Shown: positions 51,480-60,838, counted from the stretch's first letter. The stretch: DNA of 64,000 nt from JADJYF01 sp965278995 (GCA_965278995.1 OZ257136.1:4650001-4714000), one strand, 5' to 3'. The notes: generated from the letters alone by a model not told the origin. A program made the numbers and translations.

Positions 51480-52388
51480 ATGATCGGTCGTCTCGGTGCC
51501 TTAGCCACCGTCGTGGTTGGTGTGACGTTTCTGGTTTTTCTGCTGATCCATCTCGTTCCGGGCGATCCGGTTGCAGTAATGCTTGGCGAATATGCGAGTG
51601 GTGCCGATCAGGCGGCACTCGCTCAGCGTCTCGGTCTGGACCGGCCGTTATTCGAACAATGGTTGGTCTTCGTCGGCGGCATCGTGCGTGGCGATCTGGG
51701 CTTATCGCTGTACAGCGAGCGACCCGTGGTCGATCTGGTGGTGCAGCATTTCGCGATGACTGTCGAGCTGGCGTTGGCCGCGTTGTCATGCGCATTGCTC
51801 ATCGGTCTGCCGCTGGGCACGCTGGCCGCACTGCGTGTCGGTGGTCGCTGGGATACCCTCGCCGGATTGCTCGCCGTGCTGGGGATGTCGGCGCCGAGTT
51901 TTGTCCTCGGGCCGGTACTGATGCTGATCTTTGCCGTCTGGCTGGGGTGGTTTCCGATAGGCGGCAGCGAGGGTCTGGCGTCGCTTGCGCTGCCAGCGCT
52001 CAGTCTCGGTCTTGGCCTTGCGGCGCTGCTTGCACGCATGACAAGGGCGGCGCTGCTCGATGTTCTGCACCAACCTTTCGTGTGTGCCGCACGTGCGCGT
52101 GGGCTCGGTGAGTTGCGCGTGATTCTCATACACGCCGGGCGCAACGCGCTGGTTCCGATAGTCACTACTGTCGGTTTACAGCTTGGTGGGCTGCTCGGCG
52201 GTGCCGTCATCACCGAAATCGTTTTCAGCTGGCCGGGCCTCGGCCAACTCGCAGTGGAAGCGATCCAACGTCGCGATTATCCGGTTGTACAGGCCACCGT
52301 ACTGGTCATCAGCCTGTGTTACGTCATCCTCAATCTGTTGACCGATATGCTGTGTGCGCGGCTCGATCCGCGCAGCAGGCAGCCCTGA
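51480..52388 (+). CDS. Peptide/nickel-type ABC transporter permease (DppB/OppB-like)
   Basis: A 302-residue inner-membrane permease with six helices. The first is MIGRLGALATVVVGVTFLVFLL, then IHLVPGDPV, the DppB/OppB signature. The coupling (EAA) loop is CAARARGLGELRVILIHAGRNAL near residue 200, followed by EIVFSWPGLGQLAVEAI. ATG 51480 gives a normal DppB start; the frame is open to 51366 with unlikely sequence. Works with the next gene (TGATG overlap) and probably with the binding protein at 47663. Confidence 0.93.
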   Translation: MIGRLGALATVVVGVTFLVFLLIHLVPGDPVAVMLGEYASGADQAALAQRLGLDRPLFEQWLVFVGGIVRGDLGLSLYSERPVVDLVVQHFAMTVELALAALSCALLIGLPLGTLAALRVGGRWDTLAGLLAVLGMSAPSFVLGPVLMLIFAVWLGWFPIGGSEGLASLALPALSLGLGLAALLARMTRAALLDVLHQPFVCAARARGLGELRVILIHAGRNALVPIVTTVGLQLGGLLGGAVITEIVFSWPGLGQLAVEAIQRRDYPVVQATVLVISLCYVILNLLTDMLCARLDPRSRQP

Positions 52389-53212
52389 TGCGTCGCTCCA
52401 CTGCGCTTGCGCTGGTCATCCTCGCGACCTGGTTGCTGCTCTCCGGCGGCGCTTTGCTGAAGCCGTCGGAGAGCGCCAATGCCATCGCACTCGAGCGCAT
52501 TCTGGCGCGACCTTCAGCAGACGCACTGCTCGGTTCGGACGATCTCGGTCGCAGTGTCGGCGCCCGTCTGCTGGCCGGCGCCCGTGTGTCGTTTATCGTT
52601 GCTGCGCTGGTCGTGCTGGCGACGACCGTTATCGGTGTCACCATCGGTCTTACTGCAGCCTGGCTGGGCGGCGTGTCCGAACTCGTGTGTTTACGTTTGA
52701 TCGACACGTTTCTTGCGTTCCCCGGTATCCTGCTCGCCATTGCGCTGGCCGGTGTGCTCGGGCCGGGTCTATCCAATGTGGTGCTGGCACTGAGTATGGT
52801 CGGCTGGGCGGGAATGGCGCGTCTGGCTCACGCGCTGGCGCGTACCCTGTCGGTTCGACTACATGTCGAAGTGGCCGCTGCGCTCGGCACATCACCCTGG
52901 CGCATCGTGCTCCGTCATGTCCTGCCGCTGATGGCAGGCCCGATGATCGTCGAGGTCACGTTCGCGTTTGCGGCCGTCATCATTGCCGAAGCCGGACTGT
53001 CTTTTCTCGGTCTCGGCGTGCAGCCGCCGACGCCGTCGTGGGGCGCCATGATCCGCGACGGCATGCGCTACCTGTTGGTGGCGCCGCATCTCGTACTCAT
53101 CCCCGGTATAGCGCTGGCAAGTACGGTCGTCGCCGTCAATCTGCTTGGCGATCGCCTGCGCGATCATTGGGCCGACGGTGCGAGCGACGCGGGCCAGGCT
53201 AAAATGTCGTAA
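52388..53212 (+). CDS. Peptide/nickel-type ABC transporter permease (DppC/OppC-like)
   Basis: A 274-residue permease, partner of the preceding one. It has the DppC pattern: N-terminal helix, then LLGSDDLGRSVGARLLAGARVS (canonical GTDxxGRDVFSR-like), coupling loop VAAALGTSPWRIVLRHVLPL, and ILAEAxLSFLGLGV-like IIAEAGLSFLGLGVQPPTPSWG. It starts within the stop of the DppB-like gene. No dppD/dppF-type ATPase genes follow; nagZ is next, 23 bases on. The ATPase must be encoded elsewhere. Confidence 0.93.
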   Translation: MRRSTALALVILATWLLLSGGALLKPSESANAIALERILARPSADALLGSDDLGRSVGARLLAGARVSFIVAALVVLATTVIGVTIGLTAAWLGGVSELVCLRLIDTFLAFPGILLAIALAGVLGPGLSNVVLALSMVGWAGMARLAHALARTLSVRLHVEVAAALGTSPWRIVLRHVLPLMAGPMIVEVTFAFAAVIIAEAGLSFLGLGVQPPTPSWGAMIRDGMRYLLVAPHLVLIPGIALASTVVAVNLLGDRLRDHWADGASDAGQAKMS

Positions 53213-53235
53213 CTAACCTGACGGGATTCTGAGCC

Positions 53236-54297
53236 ATGCTCGGTCCACTGATGATCGATATCGAGGGCACTTCGCTCACCGCGGCCGACCGCGACCTGCT
53301 GCGCCACCCGCTGATCTGTGGCGTCATTCTGTTTTCTCGCAACTTCATCGATACTGACCAGTTGAGCCTGCTGACGGCTGAAATTCATGCGCTGCGCAGT
53401 CCACGACTCCTGATCGGCGTCGATCAGGAAGGCGGTCGCGTGCAGCGATTCCGGCAGGGCTTCAGTGAGTTGCCGGCACTGGCGCGCATCGGCGAATATT
53501 TCGATAAGGATCCGGCGACTGCGTCGGCGTTGACTGCCGATTGCGCCTGGCTGATGGCAACCGAGCTTCGCGCCGTTGGTGTCGATTTCAGTTTCGCGCC
53601 GGTACTCGATCTGCGCAGCGCGCATAGCCGTGTCATCGGCGATCGCGCATTTCATGCCGATCCTCATGTTGTCGGTCGGCTGGCCCAGGTCTATGTCGCG
53701 GCGCTGCATCGGGTCGGGATGGCCGCAGTCGGCAAGCATTTTCCCGGGCACGGCCTGGTGGCGGCCGATTCGCACGTCGAATTGCCGGAAGACACCCGCG
53801 ATTTTCAGGATATCGAACAGAGCTGTCTGGTGCCGTTTCGCGCCCTGGTTGCGGCCGGCATCGACGCCATCATGAGCGCGCATGTGCGCTATCCACGTGT
53901 CAGCGATGAGGTGGCTGGTTATTCACGCATCTGGATCCACGATACGTTGCGCCTCGCGATGGGTTTCGAAGGGCTGGTGTTCAGCGACGATCTGAGCATG
54001 GCCGGCGCGCTCGGTGCCGGTAGTTACGCAGAGCGTGCGCGGCGCTCGCTGGCCGCTGGCTGCGATGTACTGCTGGTGTGCAATCACCGCGCCGGCGCGA
54101 TAGAGGTTGTCGATGCACTCGGTGATTATCATCATCCGCCGACCCAGGTGCGACTGATGCGCATGCATGGTCGCGGTGTCGCAATGACAGTCGAATCTCT
54201 GCAGGCGAGTGCCGACTGGCAGTCCGTTGCGTCCCGCGTACAGGCCTTGAACAGTCATCCTGAACTCGCGCTCGGCGATGATAATCTACCGGGCTGA
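53236..54297 (+). CDS. nagZ: NagZ, beta-N-acetylglucosaminidase of murein recycling
   Basis: Cytoplasmic GH3 enzyme that cuts GlcNAc from anhydro-muropeptides. The 353-residue protein has DIEGTSLTAADRDLL at the start, VDQEGGRVQRFR, the KHFPGHG (Lys-His substrate site) followed by DSHVELP, and the nucleophile motif FSDDLSMAGA. The product anhMurNAc-peptide can induce AmpC in bacteria with AmpR. The start is ATG 53236. The final 20 bases overlap the TraB-family gene. Its place after peptide permeases and a YkuD enzyme supports a wall-recycling neighbourhood. Confidence 0.96.
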   Translation: MLGPLMIDIEGTSLTAADRDLLRHPLICGVILFSRNFIDTDQLSLLTAEIHALRSPRLLIGVDQEGGRVQRFRQGFSELPALARIGEYFDKDPATASALTADCAWLMATELRAVGVDFSFAPVLDLRSAHSRVIGDRAFHADPHVVGRLAQVYVAALHRVGMAAVGKHFPGHGLVAADSHVELPEDTRDFQDIEQSCLVPFRALVAAGIDAIMSAHVRYPRVSDEVAGYSRIWIHDTLRLAMGFEGLVFSDDLSMAGALGAGSYAERARRSLAAGCDVLLVCNHRAGAIEVVDALGDYHHPPTQVRLMRMHGRGVAMTVESLQASADWQSVASRVQALNSHPELALGDDNLPG

Positions 54298-55201
54298 CGC
54301 ACGCCTGGTGGGGTGGCTGGTCGCGCTGCTGTGGTGGGCTGCGGCGTACTCGACGGAAGCGCTCGATTGTCCACCACTGGTGACCGCCCTACCGACGCCG
54401 CTGGGTGCCTATGCCGAGGCTCGCAGCCTGCTCTGGCAGGTCACGACAACGGATGGTCGCCGGAGCGTGCTGTTCGGGACCATGCATGTTGGCGACGCAC
54501 GTGTGATCGGGATAGTCGAAGCCGCCATGCCGTCGTTTGCGCGCAGTCGTCGTTTTGCGCTCGAAGTGTTAATGGACGATGCCGCCATCGGGCAGTTCCA
54601 GCGCGCCATGTTCCACAACGACGGCAAGCGTCTGGACCAGCAACTCGACGCGGCACTGTTCAAGCGTACCGTGGCGCGGCTGGCCGACTACGGCCTGTCA
54701 ACCGAACAGGTTGCAGCGATGAAGCCATGGGCGGCATTTGTCACCCTCAGTCTGCCGGCGACAGAACGCGACGCGCCGCTCGATCTGGTGTTGCTGGAAC
54801 GCGCCAGAGCGGCGGGAATGACCATCAGCGCGCTCGAAACCGTTGCCGAACAGCTGGTCGTATTCGAAACGCTGACACAGGCTGAGCAGGTCGCGATGCT
54901 GCGCGAGACTGTCTGCCACTACGACCAGCTGCAAGCTGAAGTGGAGACCATGATTTCGCACTACGCAGAGCGCGATCTCGGCGCATTGACACGGGCTGCC
55001 CTGGAACATATCGATGCCGCGCGGGAACCGTTCCTCGACGCCCTGTTATGGTCGCGCAGTCGGCGTATGGTCGAGCGTATGCAGCCGCTGCTGACCGCAG
55101 GCGACAGCTTCATTGCTGTCGGTGCGATGCATCTGCCAGGCGACCGTGGCATCCTGCATCTGCTGAAAGAGCGGGGGTTTCGCGTCGAAGCGATATACTG
55201 A
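54278..55201 (+). CDS. TraB/GumN (TIKI-like) family exported protein
   Basis: A 307-residue protein of the TraB/PrgY/GumN family, with an N-terminal hydrophobic stretch (about 10-24) that looks like a signal peptide or anchor. It has the two family motif pairs: LFGTMHVGD near 66-74 and AVGAMHLPGDRGILHLLKERGF at the end. Animal TIKI relatives are metalloproteases; bacterial roles (GumN, TraB) are not settled. It overlaps nagZ by 20 bases and ends 4 bases before dapF. Confidence 0.9.
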   Translation: MIIYRADARLVGWLVALLWWAAAYSTEALDCPPLVTALPTPLGAYAEARSLLWQVTTTDGRRSVLFGTMHVGDARVIGIVEAAMPSFARSRRFALEVLMDDAAIGQFQRAMFHNDGKRLDQQLDAALFKRTVARLADYGLSTEQVAAMKPWAAFVTLSLPATERDAPLDLVLLERARAAGMTISALETVAEQLVVFETLTQAEQVAMLRETVCHYDQLQAEVETMISHYAERDLGALTRAALEHIDAAREPFLDALLWSRSRRMVERMQPLLTAGDSFIAVGAMHLPGDRGILHLLKERGFRVEAIY

Positions 55202-55205
55202 CGTC

Positions 55206-56039
55206 ATGCGTATTCCTTTCGTCAAGATGCACGGTCTCGGGAACGACTTCGTACTGCTCGACGAGCGCGAAGGTCAGTTCAACCTGCAGCCGGCTCAGCT
55301 CCGCTTTCTCGCTGATCGCCGCGTAGGTATCGGCTGCGATCAGATTCTGTCATTGGTACGTCCGCGCAATCCGTCCGCGCTGGCCGGCTATCGAATTTTC
55401 AACGCCGATGGTTCGTCAGCTGAACATTGCGGCAATGGCGTGCGGTGTGTCGCGCGTTATCTCGACCGGCGCGGTGAGAGCAGCGGTAGCGCAGTGACTA
55501 TCGAGATAGATGGCGCGCTCTTCGGTCTGACCCTCTACCCCCCCGATGTGGTACGGGTCGATATGGGTTCGCCACGGTTCGCACCTAAAGCGATTCCGCT
55601 GGCGGTTGCCGATGCCGCGCCGAGCTATCGCGCCAGCATCGAGGGCATGGTCTACGAATTCGGCGCAGTCTCGGTCGGCAATCCGCATGCCGTTTTCCGC
55701 GTGCCTGATGTCGAGCAGGCGCCGGTCGCGCGCCTTGGTGCCGCCCTGCAGCAGTCGGCATTGTTCCCGGCGCGCGTCAATGCGGGTTTCATGCAGGTCA
55801 TCGCGCCCGACCATATCCGGTTGCGCGTCTTCGAACGCGGGGTGGGAGAGACCAGTGCTTGCGGTACCGGTGCTTGCGCGGCTGTCGCGGTCGGTCGAAG
55901 ATGGGGTCTGCTCGCAGCGTCGGTGACCGTTGAACTGCGTGGTGGCCGACTCCGCATCGAATGGGACGGCGAATCTGCTCATTCATTGTGGATGACCGGC
56001 CCGGCGACCTACGTTTTCCAAGGAATTATCGATCTATGA
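55206..56039 (+). CDS. dapF: Diaminopimelate epimerase
   Basis: Turns LL-DAP into meso-DAP for lysine and peptidoglycan synthesis without any cofactor. The 277-residue protein has both active-site cysteines: C75 in SAEHCGNGVR and C219 in GETSACGTGA. The start MRIPFVKMHGLGNDF is standard. dapF-DUF484-xerC is a conserved gammaproteobacterial block; here dapF overlaps the DUF484 start (ATGA). Confidence 0.98.
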   Translation: MRIPFVKMHGLGNDFVLLDEREGQFNLQPAQLRFLADRRVGIGCDQILSLVRPRNPSALAGYRIFNADGSSAEHCGNGVRCVARYLDRRGESSGSAVTIEIDGALFGLTLYPPDVVRVDMGSPRFAPKAIPLAVADAAPSYRASIEGMVYEFGAVSVGNPHAVFRVPDVEQAPVARLGAALQQSALFPARVNAGFMQVIAPDHIRLRVFERGVGETSACGTGACAAVAVGRRWGLLAASVTVELRGGRLRIEWDGESAHSLWMTGPATYVFQGIIDL

Positions 56040-56752
56040 CCGTACAGACTCAGCCTGGAACCGCGCCGGGCGCTGGCGTCGATGCGCGCGATGTCGCCAG
56101 TTTTCTGCGGGCCAACCCAGCCTTCCTCGATCAGCACCCGGAGCTGCTACGGGCGCTCAGTATTCCGCACGGCAGTGGCGACGCGGTCTCGCTGCTCGAA
56201 CGCCAGGTAACGGTGCTGCGCGATGACAATGCGCGACTGAAAAAGCAACTCGACGATTGGGTCCGGCTCGCCCGCGTCAACGAGACGCTGAACCACAAGA
56301 TTCACGAACTGGCGCTGACGCTCATGCATGCGGTCGGCCCGCAAGCCATCTTTGCCAGTCTTGATCGCGGGCTCCGCGAGCAGTTCGGCGCGGACCGTGT
56401 GCATAGTCTGCTGTTTGCCGAGCCGGCTTTCATCGATGGCGGTAATGACACCCATTTCACCGGATCGGATGTCGCCCGTCGCGAGCCGTTCACTGCGCTC
56501 CTTGCGCAAGGCCGGACTGCCTGCGGACCACTGGCTCCGGCAATGCGCGCCGCACTGATAATCGACGACGCAAGTGCAGGTTCAGCCGTAATCATGCCGC
56601 TGCTAGGCAAAGCCTGGGATGGCGTGCTCGTCATTACCAGCAGCGACCCGACACGCTATCAGGCTGATATGGGGACGGAGTTCCTGACTTTTCTCAAGGA
56701 AATTGTCACTCTGGTACTGGACCCCTGGATCAAGCGGGCGCGGGTCGACTGA
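56036..56752 (+). CDS. DUF484 (GAF-like) family protein
   Basis: A 238-residue cytoplasmic protein. N-terminal DVASFLRANPAFLDQHPELL is the family landmark, then a short coiled segment with LLERQVTVLRDDNARLKKQL, then a GAF-like domain (about 95-235). The function of DUF484 is not established; it always sits between dapF and xerC. Overlap with dapF and a 5-base gap to xerC suggest one transcript. Confidence 0.92.
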   Translation: MTVQTQPGTAPGAGVDARDVASFLRANPAFLDQHPELLRALSIPHGSGDAVSLLERQVTVLRDDNARLKKQLDDWVRLARVNETLNHKIHELALTLMHAVGPQAIFASLDRGLREQFGADRVHSLLFAEPAFIDGGNDTHFTGSDVARREPFTALLAQGRTACGPLAPAMRAALIIDDASAGSAVIMPLLGKAWDGVLVITSSDPTRYQADMGTEFLTFLKEIVTLVLDPWIKRARVD

Positions 56753-56757
56753 ACGGC

Positions 56758-57654
56758 ATGGACAGCGAGCTGGAGGCCGAACTCGGGCAGTTTTTGCGCA
56801 GTCTCGAACACGCCTCGTCGCATACCCGCGATGCTTATCGTCGCGACCTCAACGGTTTTCTCGCGTTTTTGGCTGCACGCGGCATCGAGCACTGGACTGA
56901 CGTCGATGTGCACGCGGTGCGCCAGTTCATCGCTGCGCGCCATCGCGGTGGCGCTCATGGTGCCTCGCTCGCGCGGGCGCTCTCGGCGATGCGCTCCTTG
57001 TACCGCTTTCTGGCCGCGCGCGGCCGGGTCAGTGCCAATCCCGCACAGCTCGTACGCGCGCCGAAATCGCCGCGGCGACTGCCGCGTGTACTCGACGTCG
57101 ATCAGATGGGAGGTCTGCTCAATCACGCTGTCAACGATGATTTTGAGCTGCGTGATCTGAGCATGTGGGAGACGCTCTATTCCTGCGGATTGCGCGTTTC
57201 CGAACTCGTTGGTTTAAATCTCGACAGCTTTGACCTCGACGCAGGTCAGGCCAGAGTACTCGGCAAGGGTCGCAAGGAACGCCTGGTGCCGATAGGTGCG
57301 CAGGCCCACGAGGCGCTTCTACGCTGGCTCGCAGTACGTGGAACACTGGCACAGCCGGAAGAACGGGCTGTGTACGTGAACCCCCGCGGCCGCCGCCTGG
57401 GGACGCGCGACGTTCAGCGGCGGTTGCGCTTGTGGGCGCTGAAACACGGCGCGGAAATGCACGTGCATCCACACATGCTGCGCCACTCCTTCGCCAGTCA
57501 TCTGCTGGAATCGTCCGGCGACTTGCGGGCAGTCCAGGAACTTCTCGGCCACGCCAATATCTCGACGACGCAAATCTACACGCATCTCGATTTTCAGCAT
57601 CTGGCGAAAGTCTACGATGCGGCACACCCGCGCGCGCGCCGCCGCGAGGACTGA
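56758..57654 (+). CDS. xerC: XerC, site-specific tyrosine recombinase
   Basis: Resolves chromosome dimers at dif with XerD and FtsK. The 298-residue protein has the SAM-like N-terminal domain (5-90) and catalytic residues: Arg in CGLRVSELVGL, Lys in LGKGRKERLVP, His-x2-Arg in HPHMLRHSFASHLL, His in LLGHANISTTQIYTH, with Tyr in QIYTHLD as the nucleophile. The gene position after dapF and DUF484 identifies it as XerC rather than XerD. Confidence 0.95.
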   Translation: MDSELEAELGQFLRSLEHASSHTRDAYRRDLNGFLAFLAARGIEHWTDVDVHAVRQFIAARHRGGAHGASLARALSAMRSLYRFLAARGRVSANPAQLVRAPKSPRRLPRVLDVDQMGGLLNHAVNDDFELRDLSMWETLYSCGLRVSELVGLNLDSFDLDAGQARVLGKGRKERLVPIGAQAHEALLRWLAVRGTLAQPEERAVYVNPRGRRLGTRDVQRRLRLWALKHGAEMHVHPHMLRHSFASHLLESSGDLRAVQELLGHANISTTQIYTHLDFQHLAKVYDAAHPRARRRED

Positions 57655-57713
57655 AATACCAAGAACCAGGTCTTAAGCGCTGCAGCGCGCTGAATCGGCC
57701 GTCACCCTTCGTG

Positions 57714-57719
57714 TACAAT
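57714..57719 (+). promoter_or_regulatory. Possible -10 element for hslVU
   Basis: TACAAT lies 28 bases before the hslV start. The -35 region 17 bases upstream is poor (around CTGAAT). I looked for a sigma32 pair here and did not find a convincing one, although hslVU is a heat-shock operon in E. coli. Confidence 0.35.
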
Positions 57720-57747
57720 CTGCCGTCCCAACGAATGGTCGAACAGC

Positions 57748-58287
57748 GTGTTACACGGCACCACTATCCTTTCTGTGCGGCGCGGCGCGGAAGTTGTCAT
57801 CGGCGGCGACGGTCAGGTCTCGATGGGCGACACCATCTTGAAAGGCAATGCGCGCAAAGTGCGTCGCCTGTATCAGGACAAGGTCATTGCCGGATTTGCT
57901 GGCGGCACGGCAGACGCGTTTACCTTGTTCGAACGATTCGAAGCCAAGCTCGAGGAGCACCGCGGTAATCTGCTGCGTGCAGCTGTCGAGCTGGCCAAGG
58001 ACTGGCGGACAGACCGCATGCTCCGCCGGCTCGAGGCCATGCTCGCTGTCGCCAATCGCGAACACTCGCTGATCGTGTCCGGCACGGGCGATGTGATCGA
58101 GCCCGAGCACGACATCATCGCCATCGGGTCCGGTGGCGCCTATGCCCGTGCCGCCGCCCGCGCGCTGCTTGCCGAAACCAATCTGACCGCTGAAGCGGTG
58201 GTCCGGCGCTCATTAGCGATCGCCGGCGAAATCTGCGTCTACACCAACGATCATCTGACTGTGGAAGTGCTGCGTGAACGCGATTGA
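57748..58287 (+). CDS. hslV: HslV, peptidase subunit of the HslVU protease
   Basis: Proteasome-like threonine peptidase that forms a double hexamer. In MLHGTTILSVRR the first catalytic Thr is residue 5 (mature TTILSV), so the leader is short. GGDGQVSMGDTILKGNARKVRRL and GFAGGTADAFTLFERFEAKL are signature stretches. The 179-residue length is normal. GTG 57748 is the start; the nearby ATG at 57735 is in another frame. Partner hslU follows 72 bases later. Confidence 0.96.
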   Translation: MLHGTTILSVRRGAEVVIGGDGQVSMGDTILKGNARKVRRLYQDKVIAGFAGGTADAFTLFERFEAKLEEHRGNLLRAAVELAKDWRTDRMLRRLEAMLAVANREHSLIVSGTGDVIEPEHDIIAIGSGGAYARAAARALLAETNLTAEAVVRRSLAIAGEICVYTNDHLTVEVLRERD

Positions 58288-58359
58288 ATCGCCGGCGACT
58301 GTGCGAGCGCCCGGTCTCATCCGATACACATCTGCACAACATGATTGCGCGGCAGGTTC

Positions 58360-59685
58360 ATGAGTACGCTAACGCCCCAGGAAATTGTCGAACAGCTCGA
58401 CAAACACATCGTCGGCCAGGCTGATGCCAAGCGCGCCGTCGCCATTGCTCTGCGCAACCGCTGGCGCCGGGCGCAGGTCTCAGCTGAATTGCGCAACGAG
58501 ATCACGCCGAAGAACATCCTTATGATTGGCCCGACTGGTGTCGGCAAGACCGAGATTGCGCGGCGACTGGCGCGGCTTGCAGGCGCACCGTTCATTAAAG
58601 TCGAAGCGACCAAATTCACCGAAGTGGGCTATGTCGGCCGTGACGTCGAATCGATCATCCGAGACCTCGCCGATATCGCGGTGACCATGGCGCGAACAGC
58701 CGCCACGGCCAATGTACGCAGTGCTGCGGAGGACGCTGCAGAAGAGCGCATCCTCGACGTCCTGCTGCCCGGCCCGCGTACATTCGGCGAAACGCCGGCA
58801 GCGGATACCTCGGCAACCCGACAGCGGTTTCGCAAGATGCTTCGTGAAGGGCACCTGGAAGACAAGGAGATCGATGTCGAAGTAGCTGCACCGGCTGTTG
58901 GCGTCGAGATCATGGCCCCTCCCGGCATGGAAGAAATGACCAACCAACTGCAAGGCATGTTCCAGAATCTTGGTGCCGGGCGTAAGCGTTCGCGACGCCT
59001 GCGTATCGAGCATGCACGCAAGCTGATACTCGAAGAAGAAGCAGCGAAACTCGTCAACGAAGACGACATTCGTGCTGGTGCCATCGACAATCTGGAACAG
59101 AACGGAATCGTTTTTCTGGACGAGATCGATAAGGTCGCACGCCGTTCGCAGACCAGCGGGCCAGACGTTTCGCGCGAAGGCGTTCAACGCGATCTGCTCC
59201 CGCTGGTCGAGGGCTGCAGCGTGAACACCAAGTACGGCATGGTCAAAACCGACCATATTCTGTTCATTGCGTCTGGCGCGTTTCACTACGCCCGGCCATC
59301 CGATCTAATCCCCGAACTGCAGGGCCGCCTGCCGAATCGGGTCGAGCTGACACCGCTGACGGTCGGCGATTTCATCCGCATACTGACTGAACCCGACGCT
59401 TCCTTAAGTCGACAATACAAGGCGCTGCTGGCGACCGAAAATGTCTCCATCGATTTCACTGAAGACGGCATCGCGCGCATTGCCGAGCTGGCTTTCGACA
59501 TCAACGAGCGCAGTGAAAATATCGGTGCGCGCCGACTGTATACGGTCATGGAGAAGCTGCTCGAGGCGCTTTCGTTCACGGCACCGGATCGGACAGGTCA
59601 GCAGGTCGTCATCGACGCGCAGTATGTCAACACCCACATCGGCCGATTGGCGGCCGATAACGATCTGTCGAAATATATTCTATAG
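58360..59685 (+). CDS. hslU: HslU, ATPase subunit of the HslVU protease
   Basis: AAA+ unfoldase that feeds HslV. The 441-residue protein has Walker A GPTGVGKTE near 57-65, the Tyr pore loop GYVGRDVE, the long I-domain insertion (about 110-240), Walker B VFLDEIDK, and the C-terminal tail ending LSKYIL that docks into HslV. ATG 58360 was chosen; MSTLTPQEIVEQLDKHIVGQ is the family start. Confidence 0.97.
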   Translation: MSTLTPQEIVEQLDKHIVGQADAKRAVAIALRNRWRRAQVSAELRNEITPKNILMIGPTGVGKTEIARRLARLAGAPFIKVEATKFTEVGYVGRDVESIIRDLADIAVTMARTAATANVRSAAEDAAEERILDVLLPGPRTFGETPAADTSATRQRFRKMLREGHLEDKEIDVEVAAPAVGVEIMAPPGMEEMTNQLQGMFQNLGAGRKRSRRLRIEHARKLILEEEAAKLVNEDDIRAGAIDNLEQNGIVFLDEIDKVARRSQTSGPDVSREGVQRDLLPLVEGCSVNTKYGMVKTDHILFIASGAFHYARPSDLIPELQGRLPNRVELTPLTVGDFIRILTEPDASLSRQYKALLATENVSIDFTEDGIARIAELAFDINERSENIGARRLYTVMEKLLEALSFTAPDRTGQQVVIDAQYVNTHIGRLAADNDLSKYIL

Positions 59686-59692
59686 GCGCTTT

Positions 59693-60061
59693 ATGGCGAC
59701 CCATCATCCGACTGATATTCGGCTCCACCAGCGCTCTCGCAAGCTCGAAGTCGCGTTCGACGACGGCAGCCGCTACGAGCTCAGCTGCGAATACCTGCGG
59801 GTTTATTCTCCGTCGGCCGAAGTACGCGGCCACAGCACCGATCAGGCGGTTCTGCAGACCGGCAAAGAGCAGGTCAACATCAAGGATATCGAGCCGATAG
59901 GCAACTATGCTGTCAAGCTCGTGTTCGACGATGGTCATGACACCGGTTTGTATACCTGGGACTATCTGCACGAACTCGGTACACACCAGGTCGAATACTG
60001 GCGGCGTTATCTCGCTTCGCTCGCGGCAGTCGGCGTGGCACGGTCAAGTCTGGCGGACTGA
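59693..60061 (+). CDS. DUF971 (gamma-butyrobetaine hydroxylase-like N-terminal domain) protein
   Basis: A 122-residue small protein with DIRLHQRSRKLEVAFDDGS and LSCEYLRVYSPSAEVRGH, and with the TWDYLHELG stretch seen in GBBH-like N-terminal domains. In other genomes the family is linked to iron-sulfur or ubiquinone genes; function is unknown. It sits 7 bases after hslU and 6 before ubiE, the usual gammaproteobacterial position. ATG 59693; the upstream open frame over hslU is a shadow. Confidence 0.92.
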   Translation: MATHHPTDIRLHQRSRKLEVAFDDGSRYELSCEYLRVYSPSAEVRGHSTDQAVLQTGKEQVNIKDIEPIGNYAVKLVFDDGHDTGLYTWDYLHELGTHQVEYWRRYLASLAAVGVARSSLAD

Positions 60062-60067
60062 GCAGCC

Positions 60068-60805
60068 GTGGACGAGGAAACCGACTTCGGCTACGAACGG
60101 GTGCCGCCACTGACCAAGACTGCGCGCGTGCGTGCAGTGTTCGATTCTGTTGCTGATCGCTACGACGTAATGAACGATTTGATGTCGATGGGCCAGCATC
60201 GCCTGTGGAAGCGCTGGGCAGTCGAACTGCTCGATCTGCGCGGCACCAACGACGTCCTCGATCTGGCCGGCGGAACCGGCGATCTCGCGCGTTTGATTCA
60301 GACCCGCAGCTCGGCGCAGGTGCTGGTCTGCGACATCAACGCCGAGATGTTGACGCGTGGTCGCAATCGATCGCTCGATGCCGGGCAGGTCGATAGGCTG
60401 GATTACGTGCTTGGCAATGCCGAAGCGCTACCGCTCCCTGACGCATGCATGGATCGCGTGATCATCGGCTTCGGCTTGCGCAATGTGACGCGAAAAGCAA
60501 TGGCCCTTGGTGAGATGCATCGCGTATTGCGTCCCGGCGGGCGTGTGTTGATCCTGGAGTTCTCGCAGGTCAAGGCGCCGCTGCTCGCGCGATTCTATGA
60601 TGCTTATTCGTTTAAAGTGCTGCCGCTGCTTGGCAAAATGGTAGCGGGCGACGCTGACAGTTACCGCTACCTTGCAGAATCGATCCGGGTTCACCCCGAG
60701 CAGGAAGCGTTGAAACTCATGCTGGAGCGCGCCGGATTTGAGCAGGTGCGCTATCTGAATCTGCTGGGCGGCGTCGTTGCCATGCATCTCGGCTGGAAGC
60801 TGTGA
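60068..60805 (+). CDS. ubiE: UbiE, C-methyltransferase of ubiquinone and menaquinone synthesis
   Basis: SAM-dependent methyltransferase acting on the benzoquinol (and menaquinone) ring. The 245-residue protein has FDSVADRYDVMNDLMSMG, motif I VLDLAGGTGDLARL, the DINAEML acidic loop, and RVLRPGGRVLILEFS. GTG start at 60068. First of ubiE-ubiJ-ubiB, all in one tight run. Confidence 0.96.
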   Translation: MDEETDFGYERVPPLTKTARVRAVFDSVADRYDVMNDLMSMGQHRLWKRWAVELLDLRGTNDVLDLAGGTGDLARLIQTRSSAQVLVCDINAEMLTRGRNRSLDAGQVDRLDYVLGNAEALPLPDACMDRVIIGFGLRNVTRKAMALGEMHRVLRPGGRVLILEFSQVKAPLLARFYDAYSFKVLPLLGKMVAGDADSYRYLAESIRVHPEQEALKLMLERAGFEQVRYLNLLGGVVAMHLGWKL

Positions 60806-60838
60806 GCGCATGAGTCGATCTTGCCCGGGCGAGACTCG

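Noticed and set aside
57655..57747. Sigma32 promoter for hslVU
   Set aside because: CTTAAG at 57672 and CACCCTTC near 57702 are too far apart and too weak compared with the clear pair upstream of clpB.
57735..57748. ATG upstream of hslV as its start
   Set aside because: It is in a different frame from the HslV sequence. The GTG at 57748 gives the family start.
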